From assembly GCF_014856545.2 (NCBI RefSeq), contig NZ_CP109811.1, positions 4,644,001 through 4,708,000 on the forward strand: a stretch of 64,000 nt of DNA. The letters run 5' to 3'. Origin of the DNA: Mesobacillus jeotgali. GTDB taxonomy: Bacteria > Bacillota > Bacilli > Bacillales > Cytobacillaceae. The number at the start of each line of letters is the position of its first letter. Positions within the stretch are counted from its first letter, which is position 1. Of the stretch, positions 1-10,626 are shown piece after piece. The position numbers were made by a program, and so were the translations under genes. The notes under the pieces are model-generated. The model saw only the letters and a program-made list of their open reading frames with translations. It made no database searches and was not told the DNA's origin.

Positions 1-30
1 TTGTTGCTGTTTTACATAATCGTCCTTTTT

Positions 31-76
31 TAAGGAGCCCAAAAAGTATTCTACAGCCGGTATTGGTAAAAGTCAA
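31..76 (-). promoter_or_regulatory. pyrG promoter with GGGC initiation site (CTP-sensitive reiterative transcription)
   Basis: On the minus strand, TTGACT (71-76) is separated by 17 bp from TAGAAT (48-53), a near-consensus sigma-A promoter. The likely start is the G run at 38-40, reading GGGCTCCTT. In Bacillus pyrG (CTP synthase, normally next to rpoE), transcripts start with GGGC; at low CTP, polymerase stutters and adds extra G residues that pair with the CU-rich leader and block an attenuator. The start sequence and position here match that system. The attenuator and pyrG itself lie beyond the left edge, so the assignment rests on synteny and the start motif. Confidence 0.72.
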
Positions 77-84
77 GCTGTTAA

Positions 85-654
85 TTACAGTTCTTCGTCC
101 TCGTCATCTTCATCTTCCAGTGCCAGCTCTTCGTCTTCTTCTTCGTCTTCCAACAACTCGTCATCGTCCTCGAAATCGTCAGTGTCTTCAAGATCCTCAT
201 CGAATTCTTCATCATCATCATCATCGTCATCATCCAGGGCATCATCGTCGTCTTCATCAAATTCGTCGATGTCATCAAAGTCAAGATCTTCCTCATCGAT
301 CTCATCGAACTCGTCAAGGTCGAGGTCATCCTCATCCACTGCCTTCTTCGACTTCTTCTTCTTAGGCTTGACTGTCGTGACATTGTCTTCTTCGATTTGG
401 TCAACAGGATACCAGACGCGAAGTCCCCAGCGGCCTTCACCCTGGGACATGAAACGTCCATCTATGTTTATATCTGTATAGAACTGAACCATTTTTTCGC
501 TTACATCGGCCTCGTCCAACTTAAGAATGCTCTTGATTTCAGCCATCAGCTCTTGGAACGTGATCGCTTGCTTCTTTTCTTTTAAAATTTCGTAGGCAAC
601 TTCAATCAATGACATTTCTTGAAGCTCTTCTTTTGAGTATTGACTTAAACTCAA
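85..654 (-). CDS. rpoE: DNA-directed RNA polymerase delta subunit
   Basis: Delta is a Gram-positive RNA polymerase accessory subunit that weakens non-specific DNA binding and makes initiation sensitive to the initiating NTP. The N-terminal ~90 residues form the folded HARE-type domain (QYSKEEL, FYTDINIDGRF, WGLRVWYP). A lysine-rich KPKKKKSKK stretch follows, and then an extremely acidic Asp/Glu tail to the end. A TTG start at 654 is preferred to the GTG at 663: the GAAAGGAA ribosome site lies directly against the GTG but about 8 bases from the TTG, and the TTG start gives the same N-terminal spacing as B. subtilis RpoE. The gene sits next to the pyrG promoter, as in B. subtilis. The low-complexity tail creates long spurious serine-rich and histidine-rich frames on the other strand. 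Confidence 0.95.
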   Translation of the reverse strand: MSLSQYSKEELQEMSLIEVAYEILKEKKQAITFQELMAEIKSILKLDEADVSEKMVQFYTDINIDGRFMSQGEGRWGLRVWYPVDQIEEDNVTTVKPKKKKSKKAVDEDDLDLDEFDEIDEEDLDFDDIDEFDEDDDDALDDDDDDDDEEFDEDLEDTDDFEDDDELLEDEEEDEELALEDEDDEDEEL

Positions 655-771
655 TCTTCGCACTTCCTTTCTCTATTCCAGGCCTTACCCGGCCCTGCGT
701 CCGAAAACAAGGAAAATATCCCAGAATGCATATTCTACATTATAAACAAATTCTAAACCTTTATGCCAGTT

Positions 772-987
772 TTATCTGTCGTTTTCTTGCCTTTTTTCAC
801 TTTCATCGTCCACTTTCCCGCTGCCAGTCCTTTTTCGCTTTTTAAGCTGGGCATATGCCATGAAAAAGAAGACAATCGAAAGAATGAAAAACGATATCGC
901 ACCGAGCTGACGCTGGTAAAGATAATACATGGCTGCAGCTGCCATGACAGCTCCTGCCGTTAACAACACAGATCTCACAAATTTCAC
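772..987 (-). CDS. small two-helix membrane protein of unknown function
   Basis: This 71-residue reading frame has two hydrophobic stretches (about residues 5-23 and 30-47) and a strongly charged C-terminal tail rich in Lys, Arg, Asp and Glu, so it is probably a small integral membrane protein. I do not recognise the family. The GTG at 987 has AGGA very close upstream. The next GTG at 978 has better spacing from AGGA but shortens the first helix, so the start is uncertain. It lies between rpoE and the acyl-CoA gene block on the same strand. Confidence 0.6.
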   Translation of the reverse strand: MKFVRSVLLTAGAVMAAAAMYYLYQRQLGAISFFILSIVFFFMAYAQLKKRKRTGSGKVDDESEKRQENDR

Positions 988-1321
988 ATCCTGAAGTAGG
1001 TCGTATGTATTAGCTGATACCTAGATTATATAAGATTATTTGGTAAATGATATGAAAATTTTCTATAAAAGCTGTGATTGCATGATGTTTTTTCCGGACC
1101 AAACCTCATCTTACATTCTTGCTCTCTTGAAAAAACTGGTACAAAGCAGCAATACCTAATGCTATTTTACGAAAAAGAGCTTAACAAAATGCAAGATGGC
1201 TCATAGTTTTCCTACAAGCCACCTTGCCCAATCCAGGTCCATTGCAAAATTTCTAATGCCACGTCCTACTTTTATACACAATCTCTAATGATTTTAAACA
1301 AGCCATATACTTATGCTGCTT
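988..1321. other. intergenic region without recognised gene
   Basis: These 334 bases hold no convincing gene or terminator. The part next to the small membrane-protein gene is AT-rich and contains a TATAAT (minus strand, 1025-1030) without a good -35 partner. The part next to icmF shows nothing I recognise. Confidence 0.4.
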
Positions 1322-4300
1322 TTACATATTCCTGCGGAACTGGCCGCCTACTTCATATAGCGCCCTTGTGATTTGTCCAAGGCTTGCGTATTTTACCGTT
1401 TCCATTAGTTCAGCGAAAATGTTGCCACCGCTGACGGCTGTTTCTTTCAGGCGCTTTAGTGCATCTTCGGATTGATCCTTGTTTTTGCCTTTGAAGGCTT
1501 CAAGGTTTTGAATCTGGGTTTCTTTTTCCTCTTTCGTCGCTCGTGCCAGCTCCATCTTGTCGATTTCTTCCTCGGATGGAGGATTTGGATTCAGGTATGT
1601 GTTCACACCGATGATCGGCAGCTCCCCTGAATGCTTCTTCATCTCATAGTACATCGACTCATCCTGGATTTTTCCGCGCTGATACTGTGTTTCCATTGCG
1701 CCAAGCACGCCTCCGCGGTCATTGATCCGTTCGAATTCCTGAAGGACTGCTTCCTCTACCAAATCCGTCAGCTCTTCGATGATGAACGCACCCTGCAGCG
1801 GATTCTCGTTCTTCGTCAAGCCGTGCTCCTTCGTGATGATCATCTGGATGGCCATCGCGCGGCGGACGGATTCCTCAGTCGGCGTTGTGATTGCTTCGTC
1901 ATAAGCATTTGTATGAAGCGAGTTGCAGTTATCATGCAAAGCCATCAATGCCTGAAGTGTCGTACGAATATCGTTGAAGTCGATTTCCTGTGCGTGAAGT
2001 GAACGTCCGGAAGTCTGGATATGATACTTCAGCTTCTGGCTGCGCTCATTTGCGCCATACTTGTTCTTCATGACTGTCGCCCATATGCGGCGGGCAACAC
2101 GGCCAATCACAGAATACTCAGGATCAAGACCGTTTGAGAAGAAGAAGCTCAGGTTTGGCGCAAAATCATCGATGTTCATGCCTCTGCTCAAATAGTATTC
2201 AACATATGTGAAGCCATTTGATAGCGTGAAGGCCAGCTGCGATATCGGGTTCGCTCCTGCTTCGGCAATATGATAGCCGGAAATCGATACAGAATAATAG
2301 TTCCGGACCTTTTCGTCGATAAAATACTGCTGAATATCGCCCATCATTCTTAACGCAAATTCAGTAGAGAAGATACAAGTATTCTGTCCTTGGTCTTCTT
2401 TTAAAATATCTGCCTGCACCGTTCCACGAACGGTCTGGAGCGTCATTTCCTTCACTTGCGCAAACTCTTCGTCATTCAGCTTGCGCCCTAGCTCTTCTTC
2501 CTTCTTTTGTACCTGCTGTTCAATTGCCGTGTTCATGAACATGGCCAGGATGATTGGCGCCGGTCCGTTGATCGTCATCGACACGGATGTTGATGGATGG
2601 CAAAGGTCAAATCCTGCATACAGCTTTTTCATGTCGTCAAGCGAACAAACGCTGACCCCGCTCTCGCCGACCTTGCCATAAATGTCCGGACGGTAATCAG
2701 GATCTTCTCCGTATAAAGTCACAGAGTCAAAAGCTGTGCTCAATCGCTTCGCGTTGTCGTCCTTGGACAGGTAATGGAAACGGCGGTTCGTCCGTTCCGG
2801 TGTCCCTTCACCAGCAAACTGGCGCTTTGGATCCTCACCCTCACGCTTGAACGGGAATACGCCCGCTGTATACGGGAAGCTTCCTGGTACGTTCTCAATG
2901 TATACCCAGCGCAAAATTTCACCATAGTCCTTGTACTTTGGCAATGCCACTTTAGGGATGCTTAAACCTGAAAGGCTCTTAGTCCTTAGCTCAGTGACGA
3001 TTTCCTTATCGCGGATCTTCGTCACGAACTGGTCAGCACTGTACTTTTCCTTGAGGGATTCCCAGTTTTCGAGAATATATTTGGATTCAGGAGTCAGCTT
3101 CTTTTCCACTTCTTCCTTCAATACTTCAAGTGAGGAAACTACTTCGCTGTTTGTTTCTCTTTCTTTTACCACCTCGATTGTACCTTCCAGCTGGAACAAT
3201 CTGCGGGCAAGGTCTGCCTGCTCGGCTGCATGTTTATGGTACCCGCGAACTGTTTCCGAAATTTCACGCAGGTAGTAACGGCGGTCGTTCGGGATGATGA
3301 CATTCTGTTTTTCGACTACTGCACTGGTAGAGAAGGATGTCGTCCAGTCTGTGCCTGCTTTTTCATTGATTTTATTGACGAGGGCTGCGAAAAGCGCGTT
3401 TGTGCCCGGGTCATTGAACTGGCTGGCGATTGTGCCATACACAGGCATTTCATCAAGGTCTTTGTCAAAAAACATATGGCTGCGCTGATACTGCTTCTGC
3501 ACCTGGCGTTTTGCATCCTCTGAGCCCTTGCGCTCAAATTTATTAATGACAATCAGGTCTGCATAATCAATCATGTCTATTTTTTCAAGCTGTGAAGGCG
3601 CACCGAATTCGCTTGTCATCACATACATGGAGACATCGCAGACATCGGTGATTCCAGCATTGCCCTGTCCGATTCCGCTTGTTTCGACGATGACCAGGTC
3701 AAAGCCTGCTGCTTTGACAACATCGATCGCATCTTTAATTGCCAACGACAATTCTGATCTGGATTGCCTTGTCGCAAGGCTGCGCATATAAACGCGCGGA
3801 GAGAATATCGCGTTCATGCGGATCCGGTCGCCCAGAAGTGCTCCGCCTGTTTTTTGCTTAGTAGGGTCTACAGATAAAATTGCTACACGCTTTTCAGGAA
3901 TTTCATTGATAAATCTCCTGATCAGTTCATCCGTCAATGAGCTTTTACCAGCTCCGCCTGTACCCGTGATTCCAACAACCGGAACAGATTTTGACAAGGT
4001 CTTTACTTTTTCCATCAGTGTTTCAACAGCCGCAGCTGTTTCTTTTTCCGAACCGACATGCTGCTCGGCAAGCGTAATCAGCTTGGCTACTGCATTCGGG
4101 TCCCCAGCCTCAAGCTTTTCGATTTCCTCGACGCCTTCTGGAGTAACTGTCGGGAAATCACATTCCTTGATCATCTGTTCGATCATGCCATTAAGGCCGT
4201 ATTTCCGGCCGTCTTCCGGTGAAAAAATCCGGGCGATTCCGTATTCATGAAGCTCTTTTATTTCCCGCGGAATGATGACGCCGCCGCCACCGCCGTAAAT

Positions 4301-4588
4301 GCGGATATGTGATGCTCCTTTTTCCTTCAAAAGATCGTACATATACTTAAAATATTCTACGTGGCCGCCCTGATAGGAAGAAATCGCAATCCCCTGTGCA
4401 TCCTCCTGGATTGCGGCATTGACGACCTCCTCAACAGAACGGTTGTGGCCAAGGTGGATGACCTCGCCGCCCAGTGACTGGATAATCCTGCGCATAATAT
4501 TGATTGAGGCATCATGACCGTCAAACAAGCTTGAAGCTGTCACAAAGCGAATATGATTCTTTGGTTTATACATTTCCGGCATACTCAT
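1322..4588 (-). CDS. icmF: fused isobutyryl-CoA mutase (IcmF)
   Basis: IcmF is an adenosylcobalamin enzyme that interconverts isobutyryl-CoA and n-butyryl-CoA, with its G-protein chaperone fused in the same chain. Domain order is visible: an N-terminal B12-binding domain with the DGHD motif (His about residue 25), a MeaI-type GTPase with a P-loop GTGGAGKSS (about 209-217), and the C-terminal TIM-barrel acyl-CoA mutase ([24 protein letters not shown]). About 1,088 residues matches characterised Geobacillus IcmF. The ATG at 4588 is chosen because AGGGGG lies 6 bases upstream; an ATG at 4606 overlaps the fadR stop. It follows fadR and acdA, which suggests use of branched or odd acyl-CoA made during fatty acid or valine breakdown. 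Related variants isomerise isovaleryl/pivalyl-CoA, so exact substrate preference is inferred. Confidence 0.93.
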   Translation of the reverse strand: MSMPEMYKPKNHIRFVTASSLFDGHDASINIMRRIIQSLGGEVIHLGHNRSVEEVVNAAIQEDAQGIAISSYQGGHVEYFKYMYDLLKEKGASHIRIYGGGGGVIIPREIKELHEYGIARIFSPEDGRKYGLNGMIEQMIKECDFPTVTPEGVEEIEKLEAGDPNAVAKLITLAEQHVGSEKETAAAVETLMEKVKTLSKSVPVVGITGTGGAGKSSLTDELIRRFINEIPEKRVAILSVDPTKQKTGGALLGDRIRMNAIFSPRVYMRSLATRQSRSELSLAIKDAIDVVKAAGFDLVIVETSGIGQGNAGITDVCDVSMYVMTSEFGAPSQLEKIDMIDYADLIVINKFERKGSEDAKRQVQKQYQRSHMFFDKDLDEMPVYGTIASQFNDPGTNALFAALVNKINEKAGTDWTTSFSTSAVVEKQNVIIPNDRRYYLREISETVRGYHKHAAEQADLARRLFQLEGTIEVVKERETNSEVVSSLEVLKEEVEKKLTPESKYILENWESLKEKYSADQFVTKIRDKEIVTELRTKSLSGLSIPKVALPKYKDYGEILRWVYIENVPGSFPYTAGVFPFKREGEDPKRQFAGEGTPERTNRRFHYLSKDDNAKRLSTAFDSVTLYGEDPDYRPDIYGKVGESGVSVCSLDDMKKLYAGFDLCHPSTSVSMTINGPAPIILAMFMNTAIEQQVQKKEEELGRKLNDEEFAQVKEMTLQTVRGTVQADILKEDQGQNTCIFSTEFALRMMGDIQQYFIDEKVRNYYSVSISGYHIAEAGANPISQLAFTLSNGFTYVEYYLSRGMNIDDFAPNLSFFFSNGLDPEYSVIGRVARRIWATVMKNKYGANERSQKLKYHIQTSGRSLHAQEIDFNDIRTTLQALMALHDNCNSLHTNAYDEAITTPTEESVRRAMAIQMIITKEHGLTKNENPLQGAFIIEELTDLVEEAVLQEFERINDRGGVLGAMETQYQRGKIQDESMYYEMKKHSGELPIIGVNTYLNPNPPSEEEIDKMELARATKEEKETQIQNLEAFKGKNKDQSEDALKRLKETAVSGGNIFAELMETVKYASLGQITRALYEVGGQFRRNM

Positions 4589-4602
4589 TTTGTTCCCCCT
4601 GT

Positions 4603-5241
4603 TCATAATATTTCCGACCCCTTTATCCCCTTAAAAAGCAGTTCGGTCTGCAGCTCTGTATACTCTTCAAGCGTATACAGCTTTCTTAGCGCCCAGCGGC
4701 GGAATCCCCACATCTGCCCCTGAACGAAAATATCATGTGCGATGATTTTGACGTGTTTCTCATCCAGGTCAAGCTCGCCATTTTCGACGCAGCGCTGGAT
4801 GACATCCTCAAACATCCCCACCATCTCGATTTCTTTTTTCAGCACGTAAGGAAGGGCATCCTTTGTCAGCGATTTAACTTCCTGGTACATGACAAGCACT
4901 TCATCCTGCAGATCGTCCATTACTTTGAAGTAATTGGCGATCCCGACCTTCAGGCTCTCAAGCGTTCCCTGGTTCGTATCAAGATTTTCCTGAAGGCGGT
5001 CGCGGACCTCGTCATAGATGCTGTCACAGACAAGATAAAGCACATCTTCCTTCGTACGGATATATTCATAAAGGGTGCCGATGCTAAAGCCTGAAGCCCG
5101 GGCAATCTCTCTGGTCGTCGTTCGGTGGAAGCCCTTCTGCTTGAAAAGGGTTACGGCCCCTTTGATCATCTGGTCGCGCCTTTTTTTCACAAGACGCTCA
5201 TCTTTTACCGACGCCTGCACTTCTCGCTTTTTCATCAACAT
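4603..5241 (-). CDS. fadR: TetR-family regulator of fatty acid degradation (FadR type)
   Basis: This 212-residue protein has an N-terminal TetR helix-turn-helix (about residues 22-68; [34 protein letters not shown]) and a larger ligand-binding domain. In Bacillus, FadR represses beta-oxidation genes and is released by long-chain acyl-CoA. The gene lies 12 bp downstream of an acyl-CoA dehydrogenase, and its stop overlaps the region just before icmF, so these three genes look co-transcribed. A matching operator is present in the fadF promoter at 12831-12848. ATG at 5241 or the ATG two codons on are both possible; AAGGCGGG precedes them. Confidence 0.88.
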   Translation of the reverse strand: MLMKKREVQASVKDERLVKKRRDQMIKGAVTLFKQKGFHRTTTREIARASGFSIGTLYEYIRTKEDVLYLVCDSIYDEVRDRLQENLDTNQGTLESLKVGIANYFKVMDDLQDEVLVMYQEVKSLTKDALPYVLKKEIEMVGMFEDVIQRCVENGELDLDEKHVKIIAHDIFVQGQMWGFRRWALRKLYTLEEYTELQTELLFKGIKGSEIL

Positions 5242-5253
5242 CTACCCGCCTTG

Positions 5254-6393
5254 TTATTTCGTCAGCATCCTGGAGATTACGAGGCGCTGGATTTCCTGAG
5301 TTCCTTCATAGATTTGCGTGATTTTCGCGTCGCGCATGAAGCGTTCAACCGGATAATCCTTCGTGTATCCGTAGCCGCCGAATACCTGGACAGCTTCAGT
5401 TGTCACCTTCATCGCAGTGTCGCCGGCAAACAACTTGGACATCGCAGATTCCTTGCCGTATGGAAGACCTTCAGACTCAAGCCATGCCGCCTGGTAGGTT
5501 AATAGCCTTGAAGCCTCAACAGATGTTGCCATATCTGCAAGCTTGAAGCCGATTCCCTGGTTCGCCGCAATTGGCTTTCCGAATTGCTGACGCTCTTTCG
5601 CATAATCCACTGCAGCGTCAAGCGCACCTTGAGCGATTCCAACCGCCTGTGCAGCGATGCCGTTGCGGCCGCCATCAAGCGTCATCATCGCGATTTTGAA
5701 GCCTTCGCCCACTTCGCCAAGGATGTTTTCCTTCGGAACGCGGCAATCTTCAAAGATGATTTCTGTTGTTGGAGATGAACGGATGCCGAGCTTTTTCTCT
5801 TTCTTGCCGACAGAGAATCCAGCGAAGTCGCTTTCAACAATGAATGCAGTTGTTCCCTTATGCTTGCTTGATGGATCAGTCAATGCAAACACAACATAGA
5901 TATCCGCTACACCACCGTTTGTGATGAAGATTTTTGAACCGTTAAGCACATAGTGGTCGCCGTCTTCTTTTGCCGTCGTTCTCATTGCACCTGCATCTGA
6001 ACCGCTGCCCGGCTCAGTAAGGCCATATGCACCGATACTTTTTCCTTCAGCCATTGGTCGCAGATATTTTTGCTTCTGCTCTTCGTTTCCGAACTTGTAG
6101 ATCGGCCAGCCAGCAAGCGATGTGTGCGCGGACAGCATAACGCCTGTTGAAGCACAAACACGTGACAGCTCTTCAACTGCGATGCAATAAGCAAGATAGT
6201 CAGATCCGATGCCGCCGTATTCCTCAGGCCACGGAATACCAGTCAGGCCAAGTTCGGCCATCTTGTCAAAAATCTCGCGGTCAAAGCGTTCCTCTTCATC
6301 ACGCTCTGCAGCTGTCGGAGCCACTTCATTCCTTGCAAAATCACGGACCATTTTTCGGATCATTTCATGTTCTTCGGATAATCGAAAATTCAT
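5254..6393 (-). CDS. acdA: acyl-CoA dehydrogenase
   Basis: This FAD enzyme catalyses alpha,beta-dehydrogenation of acyl-CoA, the first step of beta-oxidation, passing electrons to electron-transfer flavoprotein. The length of 379 residues is typical. Signature segments are [18 protein letters not shown], and the C-terminal [16 protein letters not shown]. The catalytic base is the Glu in IYEGTQEIQ (about residue 363). It is immediately upstream of fadR and is the counterpart of B. subtilis acdA beside rpoE. Substrate length is not determinable here; a short/branched-chain specificity is possible because icmF is in the same operon. A 52-bp tandem repeat array occupies the gap upstream. Confidence 0.9.
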   Translation of the reverse strand: MNFRLSEEHEMIRKMVRDFARNEVAPTAAERDEEERFDREIFDKMAELGLTGIPWPEEYGGIGSDYLAYCIAVEELSRVCASTGVMLSAHTSLAGWPIYKFGNEEQKQKYLRPMAEGKSIGAYGLTEPGSGSDAGAMRTTAKEDGDHYVLNGSKIFITNGGVADIYVVFALTDPSSKHKGTTAFIVESDFAGFSVGKKEKKLGIRSSPTTEIIFEDCRVPKENILGEVGEGFKIAMMTLDGGRNGIAAQAVGIAQGALDAAVDYAKERQQFGKPIAANQGIGFKLADMATSVEASRLLTYQAAWLESEGLPYGKESAMSKLFAGDTAMKVTTEAVQVFGGYGYTKDYPVERFMRDAKITQIYEGTQEIQRLVISRMLTK

Positions 6394-6484
6394 TTTTGTT
6401 TCCTCCGTTACTGTTGGATTAGTTTATATAGGTAGCTGTTACATTAACTTGCTAATTCCCGGATTTTCTTGACTACTTTGATGC

Positions 6485-7030
6485 TTCCACTGCCAAACCT
6501 GTCACGATTACGAGTTTTTCTTGACAGCTTTTCGCCTTTTACACCCAAACCTGTCACAATTACGGGGTTTTCTTGACAGCTTTTCGGCTTTCACACCCAA
6601 ACCTGGCACGATTACAGGGTTTTCTTGACAGCTTTTCGGCTTTCACTCCCAAACCTGTCACGATTACGGGCTTTTCTTGACAGCTTTTCGGCCTTCACTG
6701 CCAAACCTGTCACGATTACGGGTTTTCTTGACAGCTTTTCGGCTTTCACACCCAAACCTGTCACGATTACGAGCTTTTCTTGACAGCTTTTCGGGTTTCA
6801 CACCCAACCTGTCACGATTACAGCGTTTTCTTGACAGCTTTTCGGCTTTCACACCCCAAACCTGTCACGATTACAAGGTTTTCTTGACAGCTTTTCGGCT
6901 TTCACACCCGAACCTGTCACGATTACGAGTTTTTCTTGACAGCTTTCCTGCCTTCAAACCCAAACCTGTCACGATTACGAGTTTTCTTGACAGCTTTTCG
7001 GCTTTCACACTCAAACCTGTCATAATACCA
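6485..7030. repeat. array A: 52-bp-period intergenic tandem repeat, 11 units
   Basis: The word CCTGTCACGATTAC (with small variants) begins at 6498, 6550, 6602, 6654, 6706, 6757, 6808, 6861, 6913, 6965 and 7016, a period of 51-53 and mostly exactly 52. Each unit also contains TTGACAGCTTTTCGG, so TGACAG and CTGTCA form an inverted repeat spanning 35 bp. It fills the whole space between mmgC and acdA, which run the same way. Apparent long reading frames across it are artefacts of the repeat. The three other 52-bp arrays in this window have the same geometry. Confidence 0.95.
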
Positions 7031-7033
7031 GCC

Positions 7034-8164
7034 TTACAACTGCTTACTAATAACAATCTTCTGAATCTCGCTTGTTCCTTCGTAGATTTCGGTTACTTTG
7101 GCGTCGCGGAAGTAGCGTTCTACCGGATAATCCTTTGTATAGCCGTAGCCGCCGAATACCTGGATGGCTTCTGTGGTGACTTCTACTGCTGTGCGTGATG
7201 TGAACAGCTTTGCCATGGAGGCTTCTATTCCGCACTTTTGACCTTCTGAGCGTAACTGGGCAGCGCGATAGATTAATAGTTTTGCAGCTTCGACGGATGT
7301 TGCCATATCGGCCAGTTTGAAGCCGACGCCTTGCTGGGCAGCGATGGGCTTGCCAAATTGGACTCTTTCTTTTGCATAGTCAGTAGCCGCTTCCAAGGCT
7401 GCTTCGGCAATCCCAAGAGCCTGGGCGGCAATCCCGATTCGCCCGGCGTCGAGGTTGCTCATCGCGATTTTAAATCCTTCGCCTTCCTGGCCAAGCAAGT
7501 TTTCTGCCGGCACCTTCATGTCTTCGAATGTCAGCTGGACTGTGCGTGAGCCGTAAAGACCCATTTTGTGCTCATCCTTGCCGACGATAAAGCCTGGAGT
7601 GTCTTTTTCTACGATAAAAGCGGATACACCTTTGGTGCCAGCTTCCGGATTAGTCGAAGCGAACACAATATAGACGTCTGCTTCGCCGCCGTTGGTGATG
7701 AATACCTTCGAACCGTTCAACACATAGTGCCCATCCTTCTTGACTGCACGTGTTTTCAAGCTGGCCGCATCCGATCCGGCGCTTGGTTCTGTCAGACAGA
7801 ACGCCCCGAGATAGTCGCCTGCTGCAAGCTTAGGCACATATTTCTTCTTTTGCTCTTCCGTACCAAAATACAAGATCGGATTCGTTCCGACGGATGTATG
7901 GACGGAAAGGATGACGCCGACCGTGGCGCTGACCTTTGAGATTTCATGGATCGCGATGATGTAGGAGATGAAATCCATCTCCGATCCGCCATACTCTTCG
8001 GGAACCGGGATTCCCATCAGGCCAAGCTCGCCCATCTTTCTTAAAATCTCTCTCGGGAACTCGCCCTCTTCCATCTTTTCAACAAATGGTGCAATTTCGG
8101 TTTGCGCGAAATCCCGTACCATTTTGCGCATCATTTCCTGCTCTTCTGTAAATCTCAGATTCAT
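7034..8164 (-). CDS. mmgC: acyl-CoA dehydrogenase (MmgC type)
   Basis: This is a second 376-residue acyl-CoA dehydrogenase, similar in layout to AcdA but clearly a separate paralogue. It has [38 protein letters not shown] and a catalytic Glu in IYEGTSEIQ (about residue 362). It follows 3-hydroxybutyryl-CoA dehydrogenase (60-bp gap) and the thiolase, the same trio as mmgA-mmgB-mmgC of B. subtilis, where the genes act on short-chain acyl-CoA during sporulation. The next gene is separated by array A. Confidence 0.87.
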   Translation of the reverse strand: MNLRFTEEQEMMRKMVRDFAQTEIAPFVEKMEEGEFPREILRKMGELGLMGIPVPEEYGGSEMDFISYIIAIHEISKVSATVGVILSVHTSVGTNPILYFGTEEQKKKYVPKLAAGDYLGAFCLTEPSAGSDAASLKTRAVKKDGHYVLNGSKVFITNGGEADVYIVFASTNPEAGTKGVSAFIVEKDTPGFIVGKDEHKMGLYGSRTVQLTFEDMKVPAENLLGQEGEGFKIAMSNLDAGRIGIAAQALGIAEAALEAATDYAKERVQFGKPIAAQQGVGFKLADMATSVEAAKLLIYRAAQLRSEGQKCGIEASMAKLFTSRTAVEVTTEAIQVFGGYGYTKDYPVERYFRDAKVTEIYEGTSEIQKIVISKQL

Positions 8165-8223
8165 TTTTAACCCTCCCCGCGTCCAGACAAAAATTTATGT
8201 AAGGACGGATTCACGAAAAATTA

Positions 8224-9075
8224 TCACTCGTACGTGTAGAAACCGCGGCCTGATTTTTTGCCTAACCAGCCTGCTTTTACATATTTCCTTAACAACGGGC
8301 AAGGGCGGTATTTGTCATCGCCAAAGCCTTCGTGAAGTGTTTCCATGATGTAGAGGCAAGTATCAAGGCCGATGAAGTCTGCAAGTGTCAGCGGTCCCAT
8401 TGGGTGGTTCATGCCAAGCTTCATGACTTCGTCAATTGCTTCCTTCGTCGCTACACCCTCGTATAATGTGTAGATCGCTTCATTGATCATCGGCATCAGG
8501 ATGCGGTTTGAAACGAAGCCTGGGAAGTCATTGACTTCAACTGGGACTTTTTCCAATGTTTTGGTGATGTCTTCGATTGTTTGATAGACTTCATCAGCTG
8601 TCGCCAGTCCGCGGATGATTTCAACGAGCTTCATGACAGGCACCGGATTCATGAAGTGCATGCCGATGACTTTTTCCGGACGCTTTGTCGCTGCAGCGAT
8701 TTCCGTGATTGGCAGTGATGATGTATTGGAAGCAAGGATTGCATGTTCAGGTGCAATTTCATCAAGCTGGGCAAAGATTTTCGCTTTGATGTCCATATTC
8801 TCTACAGCCGCTTCGATAACAAGGTCCGTTTTTCCGGCATCTTGGAGATCAGTTGAAGCAGTGATTCTGCCAACAATTACATCCAACTGTTCAGCTGTCA
8901 TCCGGCCTTTGTCCACCTGACGGTTAAGGTTTTTCTTGATGCCAGCCAGACCGCGTTCCACAAAATCTGGCTTAAGGTCATTTAAAAAAACGTCGTACCC
9001 TGCATGTGCGCATACTTGTGCAATACCTGAACCCATTTGTCCTGCACCGATTACCATAATTGTTTTCACACTCAT
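8224..9075 (-). CDS. mmgB: 3-hydroxybutyryl-CoA dehydrogenase
   Basis: This NAD(P)-dependent enzyme oxidises 3-hydroxyacyl-CoA to 3-oxoacyl-CoA. The 283 residues begin with a Rossmann motif [12 protein letters not shown] (residues 9-20). The catalytic His is in [10 protein letters not shown] (about residue 140), followed by the conserved [11 protein letters not shown] helix of the C-terminal domain. A strong ribosome site (AGGAGG) precedes the ATG. It sits between the thiolase and mmgC on the same strand. Confidence 0.92.
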   Translation of the reverse strand: MSVKTIMVIGAGQMGSGIAQVCAHAGYDVFLNDLKPDFVERGLAGIKKNLNRQVDKGRMTAEQLDVIVGRITASTDLQDAGKTDLVIEAAVENMDIKAKIFAQLDEIAPEHAILASNTSSLPITEIAAATKRPEKVIGMHFMNPVPVMKLVEIIRGLATADEVYQTIEDITKTLEKVPVEVNDFPGFVSNRILMPMINEAIYTLYEGVATKEAIDEVMKLGMNHPMGPLTLADFIGLDTCLYIMETLHEGFGDDKYRPCPLLRKYVKAGWLGKKSGRGFYTYE

Positions 9076-9142
9076 TATATTTTCCTCCTAAATAAGTACT
9101 GTCGATGGAGGGCAACTCTCACCTTGCCCTCCTATCAATTTC

Positions 9143-10335
9143 TTATTGCTTCGGGACCTCGATCATCACTGCGTCTCCCTGGCCTCCGCCTGAACAGATG
9201 GCCGCAATGCCGACCCCGCCGCCGCGGCGCTTCAGTTCGTGCATCAAGGTCAGATGATGCGTGCCCCACTCGCTCCGATTGGGTGTCCGAGTGCGACCGC
9301 ACCGCCGTTCACATTGATTTTTTCAGGATCGAGGTTCGCTATGCGGCCGCTTGTCAATGCGACTGCTGCAAAGGCTTCATTGATTTCGAAAAGATCGATT
9401 TCTTCAAGTGACTTGCCTGTCTTCTTCAACAATTCGTTAATGACAATCCCTGGAGTTTTCGGGAAATCCTTCGCCTCTGTCGCGATGGCTGTATGCCCAA
9501 GGATGACTGCCTGCGGCACCCTGCCTTCACTCTTGGCGCGTTCTTCGCTCATCAATACGAGGGCAGCCGCACCGTCATTGACGCCTGGTGCGTTTCCTGC
9601 CGTGATCGTGCCATCTGAATTGAATACAGGACTGAGCTTTGCCAGCTTCTCAAGCGAAGTATCCTTTCTTGGCGCTTCATCATGCTGAACGAGGATTGGG
9701 TCTCCCTTGCGCTGCGGGACTTCAACAGGAACGATTTCTTCAGCAAGCTTTCCTGATTCAATCGCTTGGATTGCTCTCTGGTGGCTGCGGTAAGACCACT
9801 CATCTTGTTCTTCGCGGCTGATTTCATATTCTTTCGCTACTTCATTTCCGTAAGTGCCCATGTGGACTCCCTTGAAGCTGCAAGTCAATCCATCGTGAAT
9901 CATCAAATCCTTCACCTGGCCGTCGCCCATCCTGAATCCCCACCGTGCTTTCGGAAGAATGTAAGGAGCATTGCTCATTGACTCCATTCCGCCAGCAACG
10001 ATGACTTCTTCTTCTCCTGCGCGGATAATCAGGTCGCCAAGTGTCAGGCTGCGCATACCGGATGCACACACTTTGTTGATGGTCTCTGTCTTAACTTCCC
10101 ATGGAATTCCTGCTGCTCTTGCTGCCTGGCGTGAAGGAAGCTGTCCCTGGCCTCCCTGCAGGACGGAGCCGAGAATGACTTCTCCGACATCCTCCGGTTT
10201 TACTTCTGCACGGGACAAAGCCTCTTTAATGGCGATTCCGCCAAGCTGGCTTGCTGTAAAGCTGCTGAGCGCTCCTCCCATCTTGCCGATTGGAGTTCTT
10301 GCACCTGCTAAAATAACTGTCTTTCCCATTGCCAT
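9143..10335 (-). pseudogene. mmgA: acetyl-CoA acetyltransferase (thiolase), apparent single-base frameshift near the 3' end
   Basis: Thiolase interconverts two acetyl-CoA with acetoacetyl-CoA or cleaves 3-oxoacyl-CoA. The N-terminal 361 residues read normally: nucleophile Cys in INKVCASGMRS (about residue 90), FEINEAFAAV, and [13 protein letters not shown]. The frame then meets TGA at 9250. Adding one base near 9252 restores the expected end ([12 protein letters not shown]...[16 protein letters not shown]) up to a stop at 9143-9145, including the essential CSGGGQGD cysteine loop. This is either a sequencing indel or a recent mutation. Two ATG codons (10335, 10329) are possible; AAAGGGAG is better spaced for the second. 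A weak FadR-like sequence lies at 10400-10417. Confidence 0.85.
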
Positions 10336-10490
10336 CTCTCCCTTTCAATCTATTAATCTTTGAAATTGAAAAATAAATCTCTTTTCCAGTGTCTTTGAGT
10401 GACTGAACGCTCGCTCGAAACTGGTCCAAAAAAATATGCAAGCAGTTGTCTTGTTATGAGGTTCTTAGGTGGTTTCTTGCTGAAGGATAA

Positions 10491-10504
10491 TGTAAGCGCT
10501 TTAT
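10491..10504 (-). promoter_or_regulatory. candidate CcpA cre site upstream of mmgA
   Basis: TGTAAGCGCTTTAT matches the central AAGCGCTTT of the catabolite-responsive element consensus and fails at the last two positions. It lies about 160 bp upstream of the thiolase start, in the gap after fadF. CcpA control of the mmg operon is known in B. subtilis. No clear promoter was identified around it. Confidence 0.45.
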
Positions 10505-10626
10505 CATATTATTCATTTTACTTTAAAAATAGTAGAAATTGAAACACTTTGCTAAAAATTCTGTCTTATGTCGAATTTTTACTGTGAGTCAACTTCTACT
10601 ATTCATGTTTTAAGTATTAAATTGTA

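Noticed and set aside
63-481. Serine-rich and histidine-rich frames opposite rpoE
   Set aside because: They are antisense or shifted readings of the Asp/Glu codons of the delta subunit tail.
2740-3552. Frames inside icmF on either strand as separate genes
   Set aside because: They overlap a full-length conserved gene and have no ribosome sites or recognisable families.
6485-7030. Regular repeats as a CRISPR array
   Set aside because: The whole 52-bp unit is conserved, with no unique spacers, and there are no cas genes. The same applies to arrays B to F.
6664-7198. Long open frames across array A (both strands) as a repeat protein
   Set aside because: The period is 52 bp, not a multiple of three, and frames lack ribosome sites; they are artefacts of repeated sequence without stops.
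10561-10600. TTGACT upstream of mmgA as a promoter
   Set aside because: The matching -10 region (ATAAGA) is poor, so the promoter was not called.
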